DNA of 64,000 nt from Flavobacteriales bacterium (GTDB lineage: Bacteria; Bacteroidota; Bacteroidia; Flavobacteriales_D; Crocinitomicaceae). The DNA is taken from positions 62,001 through 126,000 of the forward strand of contig CANMHB010000011.1 of assembly GCA_947497485.1 (NCBI GenBank). Reading direction: 5' to 3'. Shown here piece after piece: positions 45,471 through 54,613 of the stretch. Within the stretch, counting starts at the first letter, position 1. The number at the start of each line of letters is the position of its first letter. A model generated the notes under the pieces. The model worked only from the letters and a program-made list of their open reading frames with translations, searched no databases and was not told the DNA's origin. The position numbers and the translations under genes were made by a program.

Positions 45471-46070
45471 ATGTCAAATTTCTTTAAATCCGCAATTTTA
45501 ATTTTCTCTTTCACCATTCTCAGTTGTTCTGGACAAAAAATTAAGGACGGCGACATCATTTTTCAATCTTCTTTATCTGGACAAAGTAAAGCTGTAGAAG
45601 AGGCAACCAATTCACCCTACTCCCATTGCGGAATTATTTTCTATGAAAACGGAATACCTTATGTATATGAGGCGGTTCAACCAGTTGGAAAAAGAAAATT
45701 AGACGATTGGATTGCGAGCGGAAAAGATAAAAAATATAAAATCATGCGGTACATTGATTCGACTGTTTTAACCTCTGAAAAAATCGAGGAAATGAAGAAC
45801 TATGCGAAAAAACAATTTGGAAAGAACTATGACATATATTTTGGATGGAGCGATAAAGAATGGTATTGCTCTGAATTAGTTTGGAAAACTTATAAAAATG
45901 TCTTGGGAATCGAACTCGTTAAGCCAAAAGCATTAAGGGAATTCAATATTGATGCTCCAATCGTTCGAAAAACCATGGCCAAACGTTATGGCAAAAACAT
46001 TCCTTATGATGAGAATATGGTATCACCAGGTCAACTTTTCGAGTCTGAATTAGTCGATGAAATCAAGTAA
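45471..46070 (+). CDS. YiiX-like permuted NlpC/P60 amidase, predicted lipoprotein
   Basis: 199 aa. A lipobox lies at FTILSC19. It belongs to the YiiX/YebB-like, circularly permuted papain-fold amidases: DGDIIFQSSLSGQS at the start, His in SPYSHCGIIFYENG, and the nucleophile Cys in EWYCSELVWK near residue 138. Natural substrates are unsure (peptidoglycan or lipid amides). TAACTTTT, one mismatch from the -7 consensus, stands five bases before the ATG. It follows the PorE-like gene by 30 bp. Confidence 0.82.
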   Translation: MSNFFKSAILIFSFTILSCSGQKIKDGDIIFQSSLSGQSKAVEEATNSPYSHCGIIFYENGIPYVYEAVQPVGKRKLDDWIASGKDKKYKIMRYIDSTVLTSEKIEEMKNYAKKQFGKNYDIYFGWSDKEWYCSELVWKTYKNVLGIELVKPKALREFNIDAPIVRKTMAKRYGKNIPYDENMVSPGQLFESELVDEIK

Positions 46071-46074
46071 ATCG

Positions 46075-46082
46075 TATATTTG
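46075..46082 (+). promoter_or_regulatory. TAnnTTTG -7 box of the ElaA-like gene
   Basis: TATATTTG, perfect consensus, five bases before ATG 46088. It overlaps the last bases after the YiiX-like stop. Confidence 0.5.
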
Positions 46083-46087
46083 TTTGG

Positions 46088-46546
46088 ATGAAACTCAACT
46101 ACGAATTCAAACATTTTCAGGAATTATCAACTTCTGAGTTCCACGACATCATTGCCGTTAGACTGAAAACATTTGTTGTTGAACAAAATTGTAGCTATCT
46201 TGATTTGGATGGTAAAGACAAAAAATGCTATCATTCAATCTGTCGAGACGGGAAAGGAAATATTGTCGCAACAGCTCGTATTCTGCCAGCAGGACTCTCC
46301 TACCCTGAAGTTTCAATTGGTAGAGTTGTAATTGATGAAAATTTGAGAGGTGGGGGTTTAGGTCACGAGTTAATGAATCATTGTATTCATTTCATTCATG
46401 CTGAATTTGGAATGGTTCCAATACGAATTTCGGCTCAAAAGCATTTAGAACGATTTTACAATGGACACCTGTTTTTTTCAACTGGGAAAGAATATTTGGA
46501 AGACGGAATTCCTCACGTAGAAATGTTATATACTCCAATTAATTAA
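46088..46546 (+). CDS. ElaA-like GNAT acetyltransferase
   Basis: 152 aa GNAT enzyme. The block ARILPAG followed by SIGRVVIDENLRGGGLGHELM, with the acetyl-CoA-binding R-G-G-G-L-G stretch, is the mark of the ElaA group. The substrate is unknown. It stands between the YiiX-like amidase and the M13 peptidase, with a 2-bp gap to the latter; the two are likely co-transcribed. Confidence 0.85.
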   Translation: MKLNYEFKHFQELSTSEFHDIIAVRLKTFVVEQNCSYLDLDGKDKKCYHSICRDGKGNIVATARILPAGLSYPEVSIGRVVIDENLRGGGLGHELMNHCIHFIHAEFGMVPIRISAQKHLERFYNGHLFFSTGKEYLEDGIPHVEMLYTPIN

Positions 46547-46548
46547 AA

Positions 46549-48582
46549 ATGAATAAAATACTACCTACTATTACACTGGGCATTCTTGTGACCGCATGTG
46601 TTTCAACTAAAACTGAACCTGAAAAAAAGGTTTATGGAACCATCAATAAAGAATATCTTGACTTAAATATCAAACCACAAGATGACTTTTTTCAGTTTTC
46701 CAATGGAACCTGGGTGAAAAATACGGAAATACCCAGTACTGAATCGCGTTGGGGTAGTTTTAATGAACTAGACCTTTCCAATAAGAAAAAACTAATTGAC
46801 ATTCTGGAAGATGCAAAGAAAAATACAGGTTCAAAAGGTTCTCAAAACCAAATACTTGGGGATTACTATGCATCATTCATGAATATGGATACAAGAAATG
46901 CAAATGGCATTCAGGGAATACAAGCAGAGTTAACGCGTATTCAAGAGATGAACCGCAAAGATTTCTTGGTTGAAGTAGTTGCAGAACATCATAAAGACGG
47001 AATTAACACCATTTTTGGTTTTGGGATAAGTCAAGACATGAAAAATGTTTCCAAAAACATTGCTTACCTTAGTCAAGGTGGGCTTGGATTACCCAATAAA
47101 GAGTACTACACCGACGAAAAGAAAAAAGATATTCTAAATGAATATGAGACTCACATTGCTAAATGCTTTCAGGCAATCGGAAAAACGGAAGCTGAATCAA
47201 AGGATATTGCACAACACGTTTTGACCTTTGAAAAAAAACTAGCGGGTGTTATGTTGTCTAAAGCAGAAATGAGAGTTCCCGAGAAAGTATATAACAAAAA
47301 GAGTTTGAAAGAAATTACTGCGATGACTGGAACTTTTGATTTCAGATATTACTTAGGGCAAGTCGGTTGTGCTACCCCAGATTCAATTGTAGTTGATAAT
47401 CCTATGTTTATCAAAACAGTTGCAGACATGGTTGAAACGACAGATATGCATACTTGGAAACACTATTTATCTTGGAAGGTTATTCGCCATTACGCCAAAC
47501 ATTTGGATCAAAAATTCGTGGACTTAAACTTCGAATTTTATGGTAAAAAATTGAGTGGTAAAAAAAGTATGAAACCCCTAAATGAAAGTGCAATCGATGA
47601 AATTACAGGAATGGAATTCTCCGAATTGTTAGGTAAAGCTTTCGTAGAAAAACATTTTTCAAAAGAGGCACAAGATCGTGTAAATATTATGGTTGACAAC
47701 CTGTTAATCGTTTTTAGAGATCGTATTCAAAACTTGGATTGGATGAGTGAAACTACCAAGAAAGAAGCATTGAACAAATTAAACTCAATCGGACGCAAAT
47801 TAGGTTTCCCAAGCAAATGGGAAGATTTTTCCAAACTCAATTTCAGCGCATCTAATTACCTGGGAAACATCAAGGAAGTCAATCGCTACAGCGTTCTTAA
47901 GAACTTTGAAGAATTAAATAAACCCGTTGATAAAGAAAAATGGGGAATGCCAGCGCATATGGTAAATGCCTATTACCATCCGCTTTTAAATGAAATTGCC
48001 TTCCCTGCTGGCATTATGCAGCCACCTTTTTTTGATGAGAATGCAGAAGATGCGGTTAACTACGGTCGAATTGGAATGGTAATCGGACACGAATTTACCC
48101 ATGGTTTTGATGATATGGGCTCAAAATTTGCAGCAGATGGAACCTTTAAAAATTGGTGGTCAGATGAGGATCGTTCACTTTTTGAAGAAAAAACGAAAAT
48201 TTTGGGCGAAACCTATTCTGCTTTTTGTCCTTTGGAAGGAAACTGTGTGAATCCTGATTTAACGATGGGGGAAAACATCGCCGACCTCGGAGGATTGACA
48301 ATGGCTTACTATGCCTACACCCGAACAGATGAATTCAAGAAAAATGAAATTCGTGAAGGATTTTTACCAGCACAGCGGTTTTTCATTGCCTATGCTCAGC
48401 TTTGGAAAATCAAATACACCGATGAAGAAATGAAAAATCGTTTGGCAAATGACTCACATTCTCCTGGAATGTATCGCGTGAACGGTCCGTTGAAAAACTG
48501 CCCAGAATTTTTCTCAGCTTTCTCAGTAGAAGAAAATAGACCGATGCGAAACGGAGCAAAAAAAGTTGCGAAGATTTGGTAA
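46549..48582 (+). CDS. M13 (neprilysin-like) metallopeptidase, lipoprotein
   Basis: 677 aa. The lipoprotein signal ends at LVTAC17. The N-terminal half is the M13 prodomain-like helix bundle; the catalytic half has the zinc motif HEFTH (VIGHEFTHGFDDMG, near residue 515) and the third ligand in ENIADLGG. VNAYYHPLLNEIAFPAGI is the standard substrate-binding strand. Such enzymes cut short peptides outside the inner membrane. A tandem repeat array follows the stop. Confidence 0.93.
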   Translation: MNKILPTITLGILVTACVSTKTEPEKKVYGTINKEYLDLNIKPQDDFFQFSNGTWVKNTEIPSTESRWGSFNELDLSNKKKLIDILEDAKKNTGSKGSQNQILGDYYASFMNMDTRNANGIQGIQAELTRIQEMNRKDFLVEVVAEHHKDGINTIFGFGISQDMKNVSKNIAYLSQGGLGLPNKEYYTDEKKKDILNEYETHIAKCFQAIGKTEAESKDIAQHVLTFEKKLAGVMLSKAEMRVPEKVYNKKSLKEITAMTGTFDFRYYLGQVGCATPDSIVVDNPMFIKTVADMVETTDMHTWKHYLSWKVIRHYAKHLDQKFVDLNFEFYGKKLSGKKSMKPLNESAIDEITGMEFSELLGKAFVEKHFSKEAQDRVNIMVDNLLIVFRDRIQNLDWMSETTKKEALNKLNSIGRKLGFPSKWEDFSKLNFSASNYLGNIKEVNRYSVLKNFEELNKPVDKEKWGMPAHMVNAYYHPLLNEIAFPAGIMQPPFFDENAEDAVNYGRIGMVIGHEFTHGFDDMGSKFAADGTFKNWWSDEDRSLFEEKTKILGETYSAFCPLEGNCVNPDLTMGENIADLGGLTMAYYAYTRTDEFKKNEIREGFLPAQRFFIAYAQLWKIKYTDEEMKNRLANDSHSPGMYRVNGPLKNCPEFFSAFSVEENRPMRNGAKKVAKIW

Positions 48583-48637
48583 TTGGGTTTAACTAAGAAT
48601 TGTGAATTAAGAATGGCGAATTAAAAACGATAAACTC

Positions 48638-48765
48638 CACCGTTCGCAATTCGCAACTACACCGTTCGCAACTCGCAACTACTCCATTCGCAATTCACAA
48701 CTATCCCATTCGCAATTCGCAACTCCACCGTTCGCAATTACACCGTTCGCAATTCTTCCGATGGC
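48638..48765. repeat. 22-bp tandem array, CACCGTTCGCAATTCGCAACTA units
   Basis: Four full copies begin at 48638, 48660, 48682 and 48704, then partial copies at 48726 and 48742. They lie between the convergent M13 peptidase and GSCFA genes; the remainder of 48583-48786 is AT-rich and codes for nothing. Related sequence occurs at 26.77 kb and 42.22 kb. Confidence 0.85.
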
Positions 48766-48786
48766 AATTCAAAATTCAACCCTAAC

Positions 48787-49725
48787 CTACCAACAAATTC
48801 CTTTTACAGTTTTGTCGAGGTTTTCCTTTCGTTCCAATAATTGAGCATGAAATTTTTCTGCTGACTCACTTTCCGGGAATTGCAGGCGATGCTTTTTAGC
48901 AATTTTTATTTCGCGAACCTTTTTTGCAATTAATATTGTTTCGGAATCCATAAAAGTCTCTTGAAATCGTTGCCAAACAAACTCAACCGCTTGCTCATTT
49001 GGGTGAATTAAATCTGCTTTGAAGAACCGATGGTCTCTCAATACATCATTCAAAAGTTCGAAAGATGGAAAGTAATTTATTTCGCTTTTCGCTGTAATTT
49101 TATTTACAGCAACAAATAGATTTGATTTACTTACATTATTTTCAAAAAGACCATCTTTAATGTGACGAACAGGACTTATTGTAAAGCTAATTTTTAATTC
49201 TGGATTTAGCTGTTTAATTCGTTCAATTACTTGCTGCCAAACTGTATGAATTTCTTGGGCCTCAGTGAGTTTCTTTGTGAATTTTTGAGCAGGCTGTTTA
49301 TGGCAATTGCCAACTATTTCATTGGATTCATTAAGGTGGTAGGCAAATGATGTTCCAAATGTTATGAAAAGAAATCGGGCATTTTCAATACAATGCTTCA
49401 ATTGATTTCTCATTTCAAGGACTTTTTCTTGAATATCCCTCAATGACATTCCATATATTTTTCCAGAACAACTATAGTCAAAATAAACATCGTTATTCTG
49501 AACTAAATCAAAATTTACTTTTTCATCCAATGCATCCGATATAGCTCTTGCAATGGCCAAGGGATGAAACAAGGTTCCAAATGGGTTAGCAGTAACATTA
49601 AAACCGTGTAATTTTGCTATTGAACTAATTTCATCCGAAAAACAGCTTCCCAAGAACAATATCTCATCCGAGAAATTAATTTTTTGGATTGATTTTGGAA
49701 TATCAAAGTTTAAATAGAAACTCAC
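48787..49725 (-). CDS. GSCFA-domain protein
   Basis: 312 aa. Named for its GSCF motif: here FLGSCFSDEISSIAK near residue 30, followed by VTANPFGTLFHPLAIARAI, and later ITFGTSFAYHL and FTISPVRHIKDG. The family is related to SGNH-type esterases and is widespread in Bacteroidota; its substrate is unknown. It closes the large minus-strand cluster, six bp after recN. Confidence 0.85.
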   Translation of the reverse strand: MSFYLNFDIPKSIQKINFSDEILFLGSCFSDEISSIAKLHGFNVTANPFGTLFHPLAIARAISDALDEKVNFDLVQNNDVYFDYSCSGKIYGMSLRDIQEKVLEMRNQLKHCIENARFLFITFGTSFAYHLNESNEIVGNCHKQPAQKFTKKLTEAQEIHTVWQQVIERIKQLNPELKISFTISPVRHIKDGLFENNVSKSNLFVAVNKITAKSEINYFPSFELLNDVLRDHRFFKADLIHPNEQAVEFVWQRFQETFMDSETILIAKKVREIKIAKKHRLQFPESESAEKFHAQLLERKENLDKTVKGICW

Positions 49726-49731
49726 TATGAA

Positions 49732-51378
49732 TTAGTTTAACATCAAATTCTTCGCATTTGAAAGAGCTGCTTCTGAAATTTGTTCACCACTCAATAAACG
49801 TGCTACTTCAACAATACGCTCTTCTTCATTAATTTGACTAACACTCGTTTTCATATGATTGTTTTCAATACTCTTAGCTACAACCAAATGATTCGCTGCT
49901 TTTGCTGCAACTTGCGGTAAATGAGAAATTGCAATTAATTGAACGGTATTTCCCATTTGATTTAATAGCAAACCAATTTTCTGAGCTACATCGCCAGAAA
50001 CACCCGTATCTATTTCATCGAACAAAATAGTCGGTAATTCTCGCTTGTCAGAAACCATTTTTTGAAGGGCCAACATAACGCGGGAAAGCTCTCCCCCACT
50101 CGCAGCTTTTTCAACAGGAACTGAGGGCATCCCTTTGTTTGCAGAGAATAAAAATGTAATTTCTGTATTTCCAAATGCTGAAACTTCACTTTTCTTATTA
50201 AGCTCAAATTTCAATTCCGTTTCAGGCAACTTCAATGAATCAAGAATTTTCTTCAAATCCTTTTCAATTGCTGGTGCAGCCTGAATCCTTTTTTGATGCA
50301 ATAAATTAGCGAAATCGACCATTTCCATCGACTGATGCTCGAGCTGAATTTTAAGTTCTTGACACCTTGCCTCAATTGATTCTAATCCAACAACTTTTCG
50401 CTCTAACTCTTCTTTAAAAGCAAAAAGTTCATCTTGATTTCTGAGACGATGTTTATTCAAGATTCGATTAAATAAATCAAGTTTACGGGTGAGTTCATCT
50501 AAATTCGAACCTGAAAAATCCAATTCATCTATTTCTTTTTCAGCATCTAGAGACAACTCCTTGAGATCAATCATAATCATATTCAATCTATCCAAAAAAG
50601 CAGAAGCCCTCGGGTCTGTAGATGAATATTTCTCCAATCCTGTCTTGATTGTTTTCAAGTTTGAATAAAAACCACCATTTTCAGTGGCATTTACCAAAGA
50701 AAAATATAGGGATTTGAGTGCCTCGGAATTTTCAATACGATTCAAATCTTTTTCCAACGAATTAAAATCTGTCTTTTCTAGATTTAATTCTAACAATTCA
50801 TTCAATATGAACTGATTATAATCCTGTGCAGATTGAGCTTCAGCGAATTCAGATTCGAACTTATTGAGTTCCTTTTTAAGATTTTGATGAATCTCAAATA
50901 ATCTGTTCATTTCATTTCTTTCTGTTACAATTCCAGAAAGTATATCAAGCAATTCCAACTGATAGGACTTCGATTTTAACTCCAGTGTATTATATTGTGA
51001 ATGAATCTGAACCAATTTCGAACAAAGACTTTTCAGAACATTAAGCTGAACTGGTGTGTCATTAATGAATGCCCTTGATTTACCCTCTTTTAGAATCTCT
51101 CTGCGAACCAGAATCGTTTGATCGAAATCTAAATCATTTTCTTCGAAGAAATACTGAAAACTTTCTGATATCCGAAAAGTTGCTTCGACAATTGATTTGT
51201 TTGATTTATTTCCGATAACTCCAAAGTCAGCGCGCTCGCCTAAAATCAAATTAAGTGCATTCAATAAAATTGACTTACCGGAACCCGTTTCGCCTGTAAT
51301 GACCGTAAAACCATCGTTTAACTCAATATTAACCTCATCTATCAAGGCAAAATTCGAGATATACAGTCGCTGCAACAT
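49732..51378 (-). CDS. recN: DNA repair protein RecN
   Basis: 548 aa SMC-like ATPase acting in double-strand-break repair. Walker A GETGSGKS at 29-36; central coiled coil (about 150-370); C-terminal signature ASGGELSRVMLALQ, Walker B ILFDEIDTGVSG and IAISHLPQVAAKA. In the conserved Bacteroidota order it stands after porD, 2 bp apart. Confidence 0.95.
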   Translation of the reverse strand: MLQRLYISNFALIDEVNIELNDGFTVITGETGSGKSILLNALNLILGERADFGVIGNKSNKSIVEATFRISESFQYFFEENDLDFDQTILVRREILKEGKSRAFINDTPVQLNVLKSLCSKLVQIHSQYNTLELKSKSYQLELLDILSGIVTERNEMNRLFEIHQNLKKELNKFESEFAEAQSAQDYNQFILNELLELNLEKTDFNSLEKDLNRIENSEALKSLYFSLVNATENGGFYSNLKTIKTGLEKYSSTDPRASAFLDRLNMIMIDLKELSLDAEKEIDELDFSGSNLDELTRKLDLFNRILNKHRLRNQDELFAFKEELERKVVGLESIEARCQELKIQLEHQSMEMVDFANLLHQKRIQAAPAIEKDLKKILDSLKLPETELKFELNKKSEVSAFGNTEITFLFSANKGMPSVPVEKAASGGELSRVMLALQKMVSDKRELPTILFDEIDTGVSGDVAQKIGLLLNQMGNTVQLIAISHLPQVAAKAANHLVVAKSIENNHMKTSVSQINEEERIVEVARLLSGEQISEAALSNAKNLMLN

Positions 51379-51380
51379 GT

Positions 51381-52286
51381 TTAGTTGAGGATTTCCTGAT
51401 ATTTGGAAGAATTACCGGAATCCAATTTCTTAAGAAGGTTAACAAAATCAGTTTTTTCCTTTACTTCAGAATCAGACAATATGTTTTTTAATTCAACAGC
51501 TTTAGCAGCTAAAAAATTTAAAAGATTTATTGTATTCGGTCTTGTTTGAGCTACTGGCGAGAGTTTATTTAAAGCAGCAAGTAGAGCCTTTTTAGCTTCT
51601 ACTTTATTATCATATAATTGATCTATACCCTTTCGATGATACATGTAATTGCATTCCCTTAATGGATCAAAAACAGGCTGTAAGATATTATCAATTAACC
51701 AATAACGATTTCTCTTTCCTGACTCACTGGCTTTCCAACCTGGGGCACCAGATGACTGTGCATTGGAAACAATTTGTTGAGCTTCGTTAAAATAAGGAGT
51801 TCCGCCTTTTGAAGAAAACGAGTCGTAATCCATTCCGATGATGAAGTAGGCGTAAAATGCCAAAATCGATGATAAATTATCACGATATTGATTTTGAGCA
51901 TAAGTCAAAACGGTATTTCTTGAGAATGAAATAGCTAAATCTTCATCCTGGAAATTAAATAACACCGTGTTATAATTCGAATTAAAAGCAGGGCGAGATG
52001 ATTGAACTTGAACAAAACCAGTATAATTTCCTGAGCTTGGATTCGTTTTAATTTGAATTTGAATATTGCAATTTATTCGCTCTTCCGTTTTGAAAGCATC
52101 CTTTGTCCACTGGGTGTTATTCATTAAATCAAAAATACTCTGTTTCATTTGTTTGATGATTTCAAGTTCAGTAGAATTCAGTTCTAGCTTAGCATCAGTC
52201 TGAACGCTTACTTGACAATTCAATTCCTGCGAAAAAGAATATCCAGATAAAATGAAAATTAAAGCTGCAAGAAATAATCTTTTCAT
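51381..52286 (-). CDS. porD: Type IX secretion protein PorD (DUF4835)
   Basis: 301 aa, signal peptide to about YSFSQ20. The family begins with ELNCQVSVQTDAKL and contains VLFNFQDEDLAISF and YNKVEAKKALL-like segments typical of DUF4835, annotated as T9SS protein PorD. Its place between coaBC and recN is the usual Bacteroidota arrangement. The exact step in T9SS assembly is not established. It overlaps coaBC by 4 bp. Confidence 0.87.
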   Translation of the reverse strand: MKRLFLAALIFILSGYSFSQELNCQVSVQTDAKLELNSTELEIIKQMKQSIFDLMNNTQWTKDAFKTEERINCNIQIQIKTNPSSGNYTGFVQVQSSRPAFNSNYNTVLFNFQDEDLAISFSRNTVLTYAQNQYRDNLSSILAFYAYFIIGMDYDSFSSKGGTPYFNEAQQIVSNAQSSGAPGWKASESGKRNRYWLIDNILQPVFDPLRECNYMYHRKGIDQLYDNKVEAKKALLAALNKLSPVAQTRPNTINLLNFLAAKAVELKNILSDSEVKEKTDFVNLLKKLDSGNSSKYQEILN

Positions 52287-53482
52287 GAATTTCTATATTT
52301 TTCAATTGTATTTAAAATATCGACAGCCACTTCCTCTTTTCGTTTAACTTCAAAATCGAATTTATTTTTCTTTTTGTCTAAGATCGTAATTTTATTTGTT
52401 TCCTTTTTAAAACCAGCCTCCTTATTTTCTAAAGAATTTAGAACAATTATATCTAATTTTTTACGCTCTAATTTAGATAACGCATTATCAAGAGAATTAT
52501 TTGTTTCAAGTGCAAAACCAACAACGATTTGATTCTGCGATCTATTCTCAGAGGCCCAAAGGAGAACATCAGGATTCTTTATAAGCTCAATCGTCAAATC
52601 ATCGTCTGACTTTTTAATTTTTTGATCGGCTCTTGCTTTTGGTCTATAATCAGCAACCGCTGCCGCAAAAATTCCAATTTCATTTTCCGACCAATGAATT
52701 TGAACTTGTTCCAATAATTCTTCAGCCGATTCAATGCGTATGAGATTCAAGTTAGGGTGTGCTAAATTCAAGTTAGTTGGGCCACTTATCAAAGTGACTT
52801 GATGACCTTGATTCAAACTGGCCTTGGCAAGTTCAAAACCCATTTTGCCACTTGAATGATTTCCAATATAGCGAACGGGATCAATTGCTTCATAGGTTGG
52901 TCCGGCTGTTATTAAAATTCGTTTTTTGATTATTTGAACCTCAGCTTTGAAAGAATTTCGAATAAAATTCAAAATATTCTCTGGATCTTCCATTCGCCCT
53001 TGTCCCTCTAACCCACTCGCTAATTCACCAGAAGTGGCCGGAATTACAGATACACCATCCAAGATTAATTGATTCAAATTACGTTGGAATGTTGGATGTT
53101 GATACATATCCAAATCCATTGCAGGCGCAACAACCGTTTTCGATTTCATTGATAAATATACTGCTAAAAGCAAATTATCGCAGGCACCATTAGCCATTTT
53201 GGAAATCGTATTGGCTGTAGCAGGCGCAACAACAAAAAGATCAGCCCAAAGCGCTAGTTCAACGTGATTTGTCCATTCTCCAGTTTGCTTATTCCAAAAC
53301 TCAATGGAGACAGGATTTTTTGATAGTGTTGCAACGACAAGGGGACTTATAAAATCACAAGAGGCAGGAGTCATTACACATTTGACTTCTGCCCCTTCAT
53401 TTTTTAAAAATCGAATAAGGTAAGCAATTTTGTATGCTGCAATACCTCCTGTAATTCCAAGAAGGATGCGCTTTCCAAGCAT
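52283..53482 (-). CDS. coaBC: Phosphopantothenoylcysteine decarboxylase/synthetase CoaBC
   Basis: 399 aa bifunctional enzyme of coenzyme A synthesis. The CoaC half (1-180) has TGGIAAYK, the active-site region NHVELALWADLFVVAPATAN, and the ANGACDNL segment with its cysteine. The CoaB half (about 185-399) begins KRILITAGPTYEAIDPVRYI and has NHSSGKMG and FAAAVADYRP. It overlaps rpoZ by one base and porD by four. Confidence 0.95.
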   Translation of the reverse strand: MLGKRILLGITGGIAAYKIAYLIRFLKNEGAEVKCVMTPASCDFISPLVVATLSKNPVSIEFWNKQTGEWTNHVELALWADLFVVAPATANTISKMANGACDNLLLAVYLSMKSKTVVAPAMDLDMYQHPTFQRNLNQLILDGVSVIPATSGELASGLEGQGRMEDPENILNFIRNSFKAEVQIIKKRILITAGPTYEAIDPVRYIGNHSSGKMGFELAKASLNQGHQVTLISGPTNLNLAHPNLNLIRIESAEELLEQVQIHWSENEIGIFAAAVADYRPKARADQKIKKSDDDLTIELIKNPDVLLWASENRSQNQIVVGFALETNNSLDNALSKLERKKLDIIVLNSLENKEAGFKKETNKITILDKKKNKFDFEVKRKEEVAVDILNTIEKYRNS

Positions 53483-53802
53483 TACTTATCTGATGGGTTT
53501 CTCATGTAGATTTTATCGTCAAGCAATTCTTGCGTTGCAATTGCGGTAGCTTTAGGCATTTTTTCATAATGCTTAGAAATCTCAATTTGCTCACGATTTT
53601 CAAAGATCTCCTCTAAGTTATCTGTAGAACTAGCAAATTCTTGAAGTTTTTGCGTTAATTCCTCTTTTGTTTCGGCACTAATTTGATTTGCTCTTTTCGA
53701 AATAGCAACCAATGATTGATAGATATTTCCAGTTTTTTCTTCAAGAAGAATTGTATCTCTTGTAACCGTTGTTTTCTCTCCTGTGGTGTTTTTAATGCTC
53801 AT
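53482..53802 (-). CDS. rpoZ: RNA polymerase omega subunit, Bacteroidota type
   Basis: 106 aa. NIYQSLVAISKRANQIS is the conserved omega/Rpb6 helix, with a C-terminal KPKATAIATQELLDDKI-like segment. It stabilises beta' in RNA polymerase. Placement between bamD and coaBC is the conserved order. A short acidic insert between the two conserved blocks is normal in Bacteroidota. Confidence 0.88.
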   Translation of the reverse strand: MSIKNTTGEKTTVTRDTILLEEKTGNIYQSLVAISKRANQISAETKEELTQKLQEFASSTDNLEEIFENREQIEISKHYEKMPKATAIATQELLDDKIYMRNPSDK

Positions 53803-53812
53803 TTTTCTAAAA

Positions 53813-54613
53813 TTAATCCGTTTTTGTTTCTCTCAATTGATTGATTTTATTCTCAATTGTTTTAACCTCTTTCAAATAATTTGAATTTGGATAAAGGATT
53901 GCAAAGTTAGTTATTCTTTCCGTAGTTTTATCGATTCGCTCTATTTTTTTTGACTCAATACTATTTATTGACAAGAGATAGGAATTTTTTACAATTAAAA
54001 AATATACTTCTTCACAAAATTTTGATTTTGAATAATTTTCTAGAAAAATCTCGCCAGAGGTAACAGCTGCCCGATAATTTTCTGTTTTATCATACAACTT
54101 TACATGCTCATACTCCTTAAGTTCGAGTTTGAATCTTAAACGATCAATTACCCGATTGCATGAATCAACTAAAGTTGAATTCGGATACCGATCGATAAAT
54201 TGCTGTACCGTATTAATCGCACCTTCTGTTTCCGTTTGATCGAGCGAATATTCTGGGGAGTTTTTAACACTTGATAATGCCATTAAAAAATAGGCTTCTT
54301 CATTTTTTTGACTATATGGATAGCGCTGAATATACTGTCCAAAATAATAGCTTGACATATAAAAATCTTCAATTTCGTAGTAGCTCTTTGCTAAACGATA
54401 ATAAGCAAGTTCACCCTCACCTGTTTTTGGAGAATGTTGATATATTTGTTCATACAATACGATACAACGATCAAAATCTTTTTCTTCGTAAAGTTTATTT
54501 GCCTTGTGAAATTTCAGTTGGTAATCATCCCCTTTAACAACCTTGTTATAACTTGAGCAAGAACCAACTAGCAACGATAGCGTAGCAACAACAATTAAGT
54601 TAAATAACTTCAT
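53813..54613 (-). CDS. bamD: Outer-membrane assembly lipoprotein BamD
   Basis: 266 aa. Lipobox at LLVGSC19; then TPR-like repeats (KLYEEKDFDRCIVLYEQIY, YYRLAKSYYEIEDFYMSSYYFGQYIQRYPYS, QQFIDRYPNSTL) that hold BamA and incoming barrel proteins. Periplasmic face of the outer membrane. It overlaps the M23/LysM gene by 4 bp and precedes rpoZ by 10 bp. Confidence 0.92.
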   Translation of the reverse strand: MKLFNLIVVATLSLLVGSCSSYNKVVKGDDYQLKFHKANKLYEEKDFDRCIVLYEQIYQHSPKTGEGELAYYRLAKSYYEIEDFYMSSYYFGQYIQRYPYSQKNEEAYFLMALSSVKNSPEYSLDQTETEGAINTVQQFIDRYPNSTLVDSCNRVIDRLRFKLELKEYEHVKLYDKTENYRAAVTSGEIFLENYSKSKFCEEVYFLIVKNSYLLSINSIESKKIERIDKTTERITNFAILYPNSNYLKEVKTIENKINQLRETKTD

